DNA of 11,309 bases from Deltaproteobacteria bacterium (lineage in GTDB: Bacteria > Desulfobacterota_B > Binatia > UBA9968), in the NCBI GenBank assembly GCA_005879255.1, contig VBKY01000280.1, positions 1 through 11,309 on the forward strand, written 5' to 3'. Position 1 is the stretch's first letter. Each line of letters starts with the position of its first letter. Below, piece by piece: positions 1 through 6,033 of this stretch. The position numbers and the translations under genes were made by a program. A model generated the notes under the pieces. It worked only from the letters and a program-made list of their open reading frames with translations, was not told the DNA's origin and ran no database searches.

Positions 1-326
1 TCCTTCATTTGAATTGGCTCGTGAAAGTTTCCTGTGGTGAACGCATAGGAGTGCCAGAAGCCGTGATCCGCCTTGACATAATATTTCCCGAAAAAGTTGT
101 GCGGCGTGTGACAATCATTACAAGTGGCGACCGCCCGATGGCTCGACTTGATCCACGCATCGTAGTGTTCTCGCATGACGTGGCAGTTGGCGGAGGCCGC
201 CGGGTCATTGGTCAAATACGACCAGCCCTTGGCATAAAGAAAAGTGTAGCCGCCGATACCGAGTCCGAGACCCAGAACGATGCCGAACATGATGGCCGCA
301 GCTTGCCTGGGTGTTACCGGTTTCAT
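1..326 (-). CDS. nrfH: Cytochrome c nitrite reductase small subunit NrfH (5' part, cut by the window edge)
   Basis: Translating from ATG at 326 gives 108 codons open to the left edge; the C-terminal part lies outside. An N-terminal hydrophobic segment (about residues 11-32, then FLYAKGWSYL) is the usual single membrane anchor. NSNP-like spacing is followed by a heme-type motif SANCHVM (45-51) and CNDCHTPHNF (69-78), then the HSYAFTTGNFHEPI stretch typical of NrfH. In the family this tetraheme protein passes electrons from menaquinol to the nitrite-to-ammonia reductase NrfA, which would be expected just outside the window. Met51 corresponds to the Met that follows CxxCH in NrfH and ligates heme 1. 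The oddity is heme 1: the first Cys is Ser45 (TCC where TGC would encode Cys), while Cys48 and His49 remain. NapC/NirT relatives are the alternative, but short length of the N-terminal part and motif wording favour NrfH. Confidence 0.88.
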   Translation of the reverse strand, partial: MKPVTPRQAAAIMFGIVLGLGLGIGGYTFLYAKGWSYLTNDPAASANCHVMREHYDAWIKSSHRAVATCNDCHTPHNFFGKYYVKADHGFWHSYAFTTGNFHEPIQMK

Positions 327-913
327 TCATTCACACAAGTCGCTTAGCAGCTCTGCGGCTTTTTCAACGATTTGAACTGCTCAGCGATTTGTTTCGACCG
401 CGGTTTCAAGTGCAATCGAAGCGGCGAGAAAAATAAGTCAATAACTCGAGAATCTGGACTTGTTCTTGCGCGCTGTGCATCAGCGAAAGGTTGACCTTGA
501 TCGCTAAGGCGAGATCGATGACCGACCGATGGCAAGGGCAGTGCTGGAGAAATGGCGCCTGGCGCATTCTTTGGGCGATTTCAAAGCCTGGCTCGACCGT
601 GGAGCGCCAAGCGACGATGCCGATGCCGGCTCGGCGGCACAACCAGCCTCGAATGGTAGTCTCCTAAATTCGAAATCCGAATTTCGAAATCCCGAAACAA
701 TTTCAAAATTTGAAATAGAACCCAAAACTCAAGTCCGAATCGATGTTGTTTGGAACATTGAGTCTTTTTGTCATTTGATATTGTTTCGAGCTTCGGATTT
801 CGTGCTTCGAATTTACCCGTTTATCCCTTTGCGCCTTTGCGCGAGACAATCCAACTTTTGGTCGCGGCTCTGCCGCGCTGGGGTCATTTGCTAGGGCCAA
901 GAAAGAAGCTGCC
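327..913. other. 587-bp intergenic region without a convincing gene
   Basis: Apart from the repeat at 666-814, I see no gene. Short open frames on both strands in 344-642 overlap one another, lack good ribosome binding sites and match nothing I recognise. They could be a decayed remnant, but nothing positive supports that. The stretch separates the small gene at 914-1096 from nrfH, so nrfH probably has its own promoter here, though no clear -35/-10 pair stood out. Confidence 0.5.
666..814. repeat. Dispersed inverted-repeat element (AATTCGAAATCCGAA type)
   Basis: The left arm 666-701 and right arm 780-814 pair imperfectly over about 35 bp; both read AAATTCGAA...CGAAACAAT on the outer side. 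The interior has further AT-rich partial palindromes (e.g. TTCAAAATTTGAA at 702-714). A tail with the repeated phrase TTTGCGCC/TTTGCGCG follows at 829-845. From memory, repeats worded like this occur in the intergenic DNA of many environmental bacteria; no protein is encoded. It is probably a non-autonomous palindromic element rather than a terminator for a specific gene. Confidence 0.6.
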
Positions 914-1096
914 TCATGATTTCTTTCTTGCTCGTAGCTGCTCGATCAGCGCCGTGATTTCCTCGAGGCGAGTGCGAACCTCTGTCTCGGTCTTTTTCAG
1001 CTCCTCAGGTGATGCACCTTTATCGACCGCATCTTCAAAAGCGGTCACCGCAACCCCAAAGACTTTTAGGACGCGACGGGTCTCGTCGGTCGGCAT
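914..1096 (-). CDS. Small conserved-looking coiled-coil protein (60 aa), function unknown
   Basis: The 60-residue product begins MPTDETRRVLKVFG and ends EQLRARKKS. Residues about 28-58 are highly charged with a heptad-like pattern of L/I/V (EELKKTETEV, LEEITALIEQL), predicting a helical coiled coil; the first 27 residues look like another helix. There is no signal peptide, Cys or membrane segment, so it should be cytosolic and possibly oligomeric. The start is supported by a GGGAG ribosome binding site 8 nt upstream (1105-1109). It lies 115 bp downstream of the AOR gene on the same strand, across a large hairpin (1110-1208) whose stem touches its ribosome binding site, so it may be the last gene of the AOR transcript. 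I do not recognise the family. Confidence 0.6.
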   Translation of the reverse strand: MPTDETRRVLKVFGVAVTAFEDAVDKGASPEELKKTETEVRTRLEEITALIEQLRARKKS

Positions 1097-1109
1097 AAAC
1101 TTATCTCCC

Positions 1110-1208
1110 GTTCAAACAGTTCAAGCTGTTCAAGCAGTTCAAGCCGTAAAATGAGATGGGCTGTTCCTTGTCGGCTTGAACAATTTGAACGTTTTGAACG
1201 GCTTGAAC
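1110..1208. repeat. Large hairpin made of a 9-nt repeat, (GTTCAANNN)4 and its complement
   Basis: GTTCAA occurs at 1110, 1119, 1128 and 1137, exactly every 9 nt, and its complement TTGAAC at 1176, 1185, 1194 and 1203 with the same period. The two 37-nt arms (1110-1146 and 1172-1208) can form a long imperfect stem around a 25-nt loop; the GTTCAA blocks and the outer/inner GCCG pair well and the spacers pair partly. On the minus strand the stem begins 3 nt after the AOR stop codon and ends next to the GGGAG site of the 60-aa gene. There is no T-run, so it is not a classical intrinsic terminator; an mRNA-stabilising, attenuating or repeat-element role is possible. Confidence 0.85.
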
Positions 1209-1211
1209 TTT

Positions 1212-3020
1212 TTATCTAACTTCCAGCCCAAGCTGCCTCAACTTGCTCTCAGGAATAAATCCGTTTTCATTCCAGTCTCTGGCGCGATAATAGCTTTCAA
1301 TCATTTGACGCAATTCGTCAGCCGAGAGCTCGACACCCTGAGCAACACCATCGCGAATCGGTTCGCTCAATAACCTCATCGGCAGCCAGTCATCCGCCGG
1401 TTGCCAGCCCTCGCGGATGTTAAAAAGTTTTTTTAACGTACTAATGCGCTCGCCGGTCCGGCGCAGATCGGCGTCCGAATATCTCCAGCCCGTGACTCGT
1501 TCCACCAACTCCGCCGATTCACTGTAGAAGTCGTGGAAACACTTGCGCAGAAACTTGCAGACGATGAGGGAGTCGAGCGTGGCGTTGAAATCCTCCGACC
1601 CCTTAACCAGAGCGCCGCGACCGGCGCCTCCCTTCAGGCGATCGACTGCGCCCGAAAAATCAGCTTCATACGCGCCGGAACGGTTGTGGCAAGCGCCGCG
1701 CGGACTCACGGCGAGACCCAGCGCCATGGTCTTTAAACTGCGTGGCTCGTATCCGGGCATCTCAAGCCCCTTTACATGCATCGCCCAATGAGCGGCTTCA
1801 TCGCCCGTCAGCGCCGCTGCCCGTCTCGATCCTTCAGCTAAAACGGCACCGAGATCGCTGCGCTCCGCGATCAATGAAATCATCTGCAGCAGCGCCTCGC
1901 CTTGACCAAAGCGCAGACCGTGTTCGGCAGCTTCAGGAAGAAGCCCTTTCTCTGCGCACTCCATCGCCCAAGCCAATGTGCCACCGGTACTGATCGTATC
2001 GATGCCATAGTGATCACACAGGCGTGCGGCCTGCAAAACAATCTCGGGATCCTGCACGCCGCACAAGGGGCCAAGGGCAAAGAGAGTCTCATACTCCAAG
2101 CGCTGTTCGTCACCGGACAATGATTTGAAGAGGCGCTCGCAGCGAATCGTGCAAGACGCGCAACCCTGTTTCCGGCTGAAGTTGTTTTCCGTCAAGCTTT
2201 CGCCGCTGACCCCTTCGGCATGTTCGAAAGTCGATTGTTGAAAATTGCGGGTTGGCAGCGCGCCGAGTTGGTTGAAGACCGCCAGGTTCGCCACCGTTCC
2301 AATCTCGCGGTACTTGGCAGTGAGCGTTCCCAAGCTGCGCTCGCGTAGGGATGCTGCGATGGCGGCCACGCCACGCGGATCCGCTACCGGAACCTGAGCA
2401 TGGCCGCGCAGCGCGATCGCCTTCAAGTTTTTCGATCCCATCACTGCGCCGACGCCGCCTCGGCCGGCATGGCGTCCTTCATTGCTGATGGTGGCGAAGC
2501 GGACGCAATTTTCACCCGCCAGACCGATCGCTGCCACCCGGATCGCTGGATTCTCATGCTGCGCGCGGATGAGCGTTTCCGTCTCGCTTGCGCTTTTATG
2601 CCAAAGATTGTCCGCGCTTCGCAGTTCCGCTTTTTCCTCCTCGATAAAAAGATAAACCGGAGATGAGGCGCGGCCCGTGATGACCAAAGCGTCGATGCCA
2701 ACTCGCTTAAGCTCCAGGGCAAAGAAGCTCGATGACAGCGAGTCCGCAATGAAATTCGTGAGCGGAGACTTGGTTACAACCGCATACTTCGCCGTGGTGG
2801 TAAGCCCGGTGCCGACCAGTGGCGCGCTGGTAAAAATCAGCGGGTTCCCGGCCGAGAGGGGTTCCACGCCTGCTGGCGCAAATTCATACAAAAGACTCGT
2901 ACCAAGGCCGATGCCGCCGAGAAAGTTTTCCAAACGTGATTCTTCCAGCTCGCGCCACGAAAGTTTTCCCGTGCTCAGATCAACATGAAGGAAGCGTCCA
3001 TGAAAGCCGTACATTGTCAT
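1212..3020 (-). CDS. aor: Aldehyde:ferredoxin oxidoreductase family tungsten/molybdenum enzyme
   Basis: The 602-residue product has the normal length of AOR-family enzymes, which oxidise aldehydes to acids with a bis-pterin W/Mo cofactor and one [4Fe-4S] cluster and reduce ferredoxin, in the cytoplasm. The N-terminal cofactor-binding domain is about residues 4-205 (GGIGLGTSLLYE near 35-46; GRGGVGAVMGSKNLKAI near 186-202). Cluster ligands are Cys287, Cys290, Cys294 (CASCTIRC) and Cys488 (LIVCKF), matching the pattern of the Pyrococcus enzyme. DHYGID at 336-341 and DSLIVC at 483-488 are the two DxxGL(C/D)-like pterin-contact motifs; Glu311 and His445 are candidate active-site residues. I chose ATG at 3020, which overlaps the upstream stop as ATGA; translation from an ATG at 3113 would read 31 unrelated residues. 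No electron-transfer subunit gene is adjacent, so it is probably a one-subunit enzyme. Substrate cannot be told from sequence. Confidence 0.93.
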   Translation of the reverse strand: MTMYGFHGRFLHVDLSTGKLSWRELEESRLENFLGGIGLGTSLLYEFAPAGVEPLSAGNPLIFTSAPLVGTGLTTTAKYAVVTKSPLTNFIADSLSSSFFALELKRVGIDALVITGRASSPVYLFIEEEKAELRSADNLWHKSASETETLIRAQHENPAIRVAAIGLAGENCVRFATISNEGRHAGRGGVGAVMGSKNLKAIALRGHAQVPVADPRGVAAIAASLRERSLGTLTAKYREIGTVANLAVFNQLGALPTRNFQQSTFEHAEGVSGESLTENNFSRKQGCASCTIRCERLFKSLSGDEQRLEYETLFALGPLCGVQDPEIVLQAARLCDHYGIDTISTGGTLAWAMECAEKGLLPEAAEHGLRFGQGEALLQMISLIAERSDLGAVLAEGSRRAAALTGDEAAHWAMHVKGLEMPGYEPRSLKTMALGLAVSPRGACHNRSGAYEADFSGAVDRLKGGAGRGALVKGSEDFNATLDSLIVCKFLRKCFHDFYSESAELVERVTGWRYSDADLRRTGERISTLKKLFNIREGWQPADDWLPMRLLSEPIRDGVAQGVELSADELRQMIESYYRARDWNENGFIPESKLRQLGLEVR

Positions 3021-3934
3021 CCACCCGCGTCCGCTGAGACGATAAAAATGCGATCGCCGGAATGTATTTTGGTGGTGGAATCTCGAATAAAGTCCCGGCC
3101 ATTGACGTTGCACGCTTGGCCAGCGACCAGACTTTCCCGATCAGGCGCGATCACGCTTCCGACCAACGTAGGCAAACGGTCAGCCAAGGCAAAAAAAACT
3201 TTCACGAGATCTGCGTTCCGTGGCAGCTCCAGCGTCACCGCTTTAGTCTTTGCCCGCAGGCGAGCAACACCGAAAAGTTCCACTGTACAAACGATTGATT
3301 GATCTTCGGTAGCATTGGTTCTACGAATCTGCCGCCATCTTTGCAGCGCTGCTTCATAATCCTCCGGCGTATTCATGTTGAGAAAACTCAATCCTTCGGG
3401 ATCGAAGCGGCGGATTTCCTCTTCCTCGATTTTTCGTGTGCGAACTTTGTCGAACAGAAAGATCGGCCGAAGTTCATCCCGTTGAAGCTGCGCGTGTAAA
3501 TAGGACGTTACGTCTTTTCTATAGATCGCAAAAAGCGGCTGATAACGTCCCTCCCAATAGGGAACCACCACGTCGTGATCGCGGATCTGTGAACAAAGAT
3601 AGGAAATTAAGGTGCGGTTGAGGAACGGAACATCGCACGAGCCGACAAAGCTCACGTCGCTCTTGGCCGCCTTCAAGCCATGGTAAATGCCGCTGACGGG
3701 CCCTTGGTAGGCGACCTCATCGCGCACAAAGGTGACTGGCAGCACTGGTACATCTTGACCCGGCGCGAGCACAACCACAACGTCGGCGAAAATGTCTTTA
3801 AGAGAGCGGACGATGTGAGTGATTAAGGGCTCTCCGTCGAACGGAAGAAGCGCTTTGGCTTGACCCATCCGCGAACTTCGCCCGCCCGCGAGGATAATCG
3901 CAGATCTCTCATCGGTCGGCTTCTTGTTAGACAT
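3017..3934 (-). CDS. MobA-MoaD fusion: molybdopterin guanylyltransferase-like domain plus ubiquitin-like sulfur carrier
   Basis: The 305-residue product has two domains. Residues about 10-200 are a MobA-type nucleotidyltransferase: LAGGRSSRMGQAKALL at 15-30 (GG17-18, R22, K27), GPVSGIYHGL at 78-87, metal-binding Asp101 in SCDVPFL, GRYQPLFAI at 129-137 and NMNTPEDY at 186-193. MobA transfers GMP from GTP to Mo-pterin. Residues about 213-305 are MoaD/ThiS-like (CNVNGRDF at 275-282, SGDRIFIVSADAGG at the end). The free C-terminal Gly-Gly is what MoaD proteins need for adenylation and thiocarboxylate formation. A short Arg-rich linker (199-212) joins them. The stop overlaps the AOR start by 4 nt, so the two are one translationally coupled unit and this protein presumably serves the AOR cofactor. 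ATG at 3934 is the only upstream option before an in-frame stop, although AAGGAG lies a distant 21 nt away. Confidence 0.9.
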   Translation of the reverse strand: MSNKKPTDERSAIILAGGRSSRMGQAKALLPFDGEPLITHIVRSLKDIFADVVVVLAPGQDVPVLPVTFVRDEVAYQGPVSGIYHGLKAAKSDVSFVGSCDVPFLNRTLISYLCSQIRDHDVVVPYWEGRYQPLFAIYRKDVTSYLHAQLQRDELRPIFLFDKVRTRKIEEEEIRRFDPEGLSFLNMNTPEDYEAALQRWRQIRRTNATEDQSIVCTVELFGVARLRAKTKAVTLELPRNADLVKVFFALADRLPTLVGSVIAPDRESLVAGQACNVNGRDFIRDSTTKIHSGDRIFIVSADAGG

Positions 3935-4248
3935 AAGCCGATGGCTGAATGGCTTCTCCTTGGCGACTCAATACAATGAACGTGCTTCTACATAAGCAGT
4001 ATTTGAGTTTTTCGCAACCTTCAGAAAGCCGGAAATTCAGAACCTTGACATCTAGGCTAGCAGGCTACTGAAAATGTTCATCCGGTCGGTCGCCGTAACT
4101 CCATCAGAGTCCTTCGACGCTCAGAGTCCGTCCTGAGCTTGATGAAGGGACGAACCGAGGGGTTTTGATATCATTGAATTTTCCGTTCATGCTGAGGCCC
4201 TCGAAGCATTCCGAACCTTCTTTCAGCAACCTGCTAGACTAGACTAGG
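3935..4248. other. 314-bp intergenic region: mobA-moaD upstream DNA and a MITE-like element
   Basis: The right part is the element at 4057-4237. The left 120 bp should hold the promoter of the mobA-moaD/aor unit. The best minus-strand candidate is TTGCGA (complement of 4012-4017) 17 nt before TATGTA (complement of 3989-3994), which is a weak match, and I would not rely on it. No open frame here looks like a gene. Confidence 0.4.
4057..4237. mobile_element. MITE-like palindromic element with terminal inverted repeats
   Basis: CTAGCAGGCTACTGAAAA at 4057-4074 is the imperfect inverted copy of TTTCAGCAACCTGCTAG at 4221-4237 (15 of 17 positions agree). The interior has a secondary hairpin (CCTTC...CTCAG at 4111-4125 against CTGAG...GAAGG at 4133-4148) and a phrase CCGTTCATGCTGAG...TCGAAGCAT at 4187-4209. 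The word CTAGGCTAG stands on both sides (4052-4060 and 4244-4252), which could be a target duplication or repeat of the end. It encodes no transposase. Elements with ends like GTTGCTGAAA are, from memory, common in environmental deltaproteobacterial genomes. The outer repeat on the right supplies the stop codon of the neighbouring gene. Confidence 0.7.
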
Positions 4249-4581
4249 CTAGTAAACCTGCGAACTAGATGGCGCCGAGTCGATGATCTTGAACAGCTCG
4301 CGTTTCGACGATTGTTCCAAGAGGCCGGCGACCTCTTGCGACCATTCTTGAAATTCTTTCTTCTCAGTAACTGTTTTGATCTGCTGTTCGAGCGCTGCGG
4401 GGTCTTCCACTTCCTGCTCAAACAGTAAGTCAGGGGCGCCGAGTGAACTGAAATGAGTTCGCATTATCCTAGGTTTAGAACCGCCGGCTTCATGGACCCA
4501 CTGCGCAAGGGTCATCAGCTTGCTTTCGACGGCTTCGGTCTTTCCCGGCAACGTGTGAAAAGCTAAACGTGATAAAAACAT
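4249..4581 (-). CDS. Small protein, probable dimeric alpha/beta-barrel (ABM or stress-barrel-like)
   Basis: The 110-residue product starts MFLSRLAFHTLPGK and has the order expected of a ferredoxin-like dimeric barrel: a first strand with His (SRLAFHTLPG, 4-13), a helix (14-33), a strand (PRIMRTHFSSLG, 37-48), another strand (DLLFEQEVED, 51-60) and helices with EKKEFQEWSQEVAGLL (73-88). There is no signal peptide or membrane segment. Such proteins include cofactor-independent monooxygenases and unassigned stress proteins; the family is inferred from pattern only. AAGGAGG lies 7 nt before the ATG, and a 21-nt palindrome (4595-4615) abuts it. The gene stands alone, 154 nt after the 157-aa gene. 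The last residues SSSQVY are read from the flank of the repeat element and the TAG stop is inside its CTAGGCTAG word, so the native C-terminus may have been altered by insertion. Confidence 0.72.
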   Translation of the reverse strand: MFLSRLAFHTLPGKTEAVESKLMTLAQWVHEAGGSKPRIMRTHFSSLGAPDLLFEQEVEDPAALEQQIKTVTEKKEFQEWSQEVAGLLEQSSKRELFKIIDSAPSSSQVY

Positions 4582-4594
4582 CTTTTAGCCTCCT

Positions 4595-4615
4595 TATAGT
4601 GTATATAACTCTATA
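4595..4615. promoter_or_regulatory. AT-rich palindrome next to the ribosome binding site, possible operator
   Basis: Read on the minus strand it is TATAGAGT, five A/T bases, ACACTATA: 7 of 8 arm positions are complementary. It directly adjoins the AAGGAGG site of the gene at 4249-4581. A repressor site or an overlapping -10 region are both plausible; no matching -35 was found at standard spacing. Confidence 0.4.
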
Positions 4616-4735
4616 AAACGAAGACTAATAGTACAGCCTCGACATGGATTTATTTCATCAAAATAGACCTCCACGTTCGCCAAATACGCGATCCGTGTTG
4701 GCGCCGAAATCGCAACCAATCAACGCTGCCTAATT

Positions 4736-5209
4736 TCAAAAACCCAAGTTCCAGGCCAATAGAGCCAGTCCAGCCAATTCAGCAAGAATTCCTAGAGGAC
4801 TCGTCGCATATTTCCATGCGAGGACGAGCGGCATGGCTCGTTTGATTGTTTCAAAAGGAATGAGTTTTTCCATGCCCCATCGCGCAATAAGATATCGTTC
4901 CTGCCCCAGTAAGCCGATCGCGATGGGGTCTTGCTGAACCTGGCGCGCGCGCCAAATCTCAACCCGATCAAAATGCTCCGTGGCCTTGCGGATTTCGTTA
5001 CCCACCTGGAAAGGAATTCCCTCACTCAGAAGAGCAGTGGGGCTGAGGTTCAATGCAGCGATCTTATCTATTTTATGCGAGCGGACCGGCAAAAATATAC
5101 TCCACACTCGCCAATCGTCCTGGGAAATTTTCGGGTAAGGGACCGTTCTTGATTGCCCTCCCGCCATGATCGATTCCGCATCTTCGCGGCGATAATTCTC
5201 GATAAACAT
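4736..5209 (-). CDS. Unknown protein with C-terminal membrane segment, in operon with sodC
   Basis: The 157-residue product is not one I recognise. It has no signal peptide. The N-terminal 120 residues are soluble and include QDDWRVWSIFLPVRSHK (30-46), GIPFQVGNEIRKATEHFDRVEIWRA in the middle (64-88, a mixed helix/strand region) and LLGQERYLIARWG (100-112). Residues about 135-155 (TSPLGILAELAGLALLAW) form one hydrophobic segment, so it is probably tail-anchored with the bulk in the cytoplasm. The start is firm: AAGGAGG lies 8 nt before the ATG. It begins 32 nt after the sodC stop on the same strand with no terminator between, so the two are very likely cotranscribed. A part in oxidative stress can be suspected from context only. 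Confidence 0.75.
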   Translation of the reverse strand: MFIENYRREDAESIMAGGQSRTVPYPKISQDDWRVWSIFLPVRSHKIDKIAALNLSPTALLSEGIPFQVGNEIRKATEHFDRVEIWRARQVQQDPIAIGLLGQERYLIARWGMEKLIPFETIKRAMPLVLAWKYATSPLGILAELAGLALLAWNLGF

Positions 5210-5241
5210 GATTTATTCCTCCTTCTCTCATTTTTAGAACT

Positions 5242-5778
5242 TTAGTTCGTCTGACCCGATCGCTCGATTACACCGCACGCAACCCGATCCCCGGAGTTGC
5301 CGGCGGGGTCGGTTTCGTAATCATCCGGCGCTTGATGGATCACCAGCGCGGAGCCGTCCGAATCGAAGACACTCGTGCTGCCGCCACTGAGACTCAACTG
5401 CGGCACTAAGAATTCGACTGTTAGAGCGGCGTTTTCAGGCACATAGATATTCGGCAAGTCGCCCAAGTGCTTTCCTTCCTTGCCGAAAAAGCCGTGCTTT
5501 TTGTTAAATGGATTGAAATGTTCCCCGGCCGATTTGAACGGTGGCGCGCATTTTCCGACATCGTGGATGTGAATGGCGTGCGGACCGGGCGATATTCCGT
5601 CTGGCTTCGGGCGCAGATTGAGACGGATTAAGACCCCATTCGGAGTTTCTGAAAGAGTCGCCTCCTGGCGATTGCTGTTGATTATTTTGATTTTGGCGAA
5701 TTTCGACTCGGCAGCAAAACTATGATCGCCTATCAGCGCAATGAATGCGGCGGCCGCCACGGCTGGAATACTTTTCAT
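5242..5778 (-). CDS. sodC: Periplasmic Cu/Zn superoxide dismutase
   Basis: The product disproportionates superoxide to oxygen and peroxide. From ATG at 5778 it is 178 residues with a signal peptide (about 1-22, hydrophobic AVAAAAFIALIG, likely cut after FA at 21-22), so it acts in the periplasm. All active-site residues are present: Cu ligands His70 and His72 (HAIHIHDVG), bridging His87 (GEHFNP), Zn ligands His95, His104 and Asp107 (EGKHLGDL), Cu ligand His148 (VIHQAPDDY), the guiding Arg165 and the disulfide pair Cys77/Cys168. I prefer 5778 over the GTG at 5814 because AAGG sits 5 nt before it and the shorter form has a normal signal sequence. It heads a probable two-gene unit with the 157-aa gene and is divergent from hsp20. 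A periplasmic SodC implies exposure to external superoxide. Confidence 0.95.
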   Translation of the reverse strand: MKSIPAVAAAAFIALIGDHSFAAESKFAKIKIINSNRQEATLSETPNGVLIRLNLRPKPDGISPGPHAIHIHDVGKCAPPFKSAGEHFNPFNKKHGFFGKEGKHLGDLPNIYVPENAALTVEFLVPQLSLSGGSTSVFDSDGSALVIHQAPDDYETDPAGNSGDRVACGVIERSGQTN

Positions 5779-5959
5779 GGGAGCCTTAGAACGGTTTATG
5801 TGGTTAGAAAACACCGCAAGTCCTATGCCCGTTAGAGTGACCGCTGCAGCGAAACATCATTTGCGCTCTCGACTCACTCAAACTTAAAACGCTGAGCCGC
5901 GCGAAGGGCCGCCTAGACCTGTACATGCCCGCGTATTACTTCAACTTTCATGGTCTTGC

Positions 5960-5988
5960 TTGACAATGCCTAGTTCCATTCGTACCTT
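5960..5988 (+). promoter_or_regulatory. Possible promoter of the hsp20-lon operon
   Basis: A perfect TTGACA lies at 5960-5965, followed after 17 nt by TACCTT at 5983-5988, a poor -10. It is 46 nt before the hsp20 start. No CIRCE element and no good sigma-32 site (CTTGAA with CCCCAT at proper spacing) was found, so heat control cannot be read from the sequence. Confidence 0.3.
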
Positions 5989-6033
5989 TCTAGCTAGTGA
6001 CTTAATTTCGTTCGACAAAAAAATAGGAGCGAC

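Noticed and set aside
406..725. A possible decayed gene on the minus strand before nrfH
   Set aside because: Open frames of 63-78 codons overlap each other, lack ribosome binding sites and do not match any family I know; part is read from the repeat element.
768..1154. A 128-codon plus-strand open frame
   Set aside because: It is antisense to the 60-aa gene, which has a proper ribosome binding site, and its ends are translated from two repeats (ending in repeated VQA).
1110..1208. CRISPR array
   Set aside because: The repeated unit is only 6 nt with 3-nt spacers and is inverted halfway; no cas genes are present.
3021..3113. N-terminal extension of AOR by 31 residues
   Set aside because: The AOR family starts at about MYGFHGRFLHVDL; the extension is the mobA-moaD gene read in another frame, and the ATGA overlap at 3020 explains the start.
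5941..6033. CIRCE or sigma-32 heat-shock site before hsp20
   Set aside because: No TTAGCACTC/GAGTGCTAA pair was found, and CTTGAC at 5959 is not followed by a CCCCAT box at the right distance.
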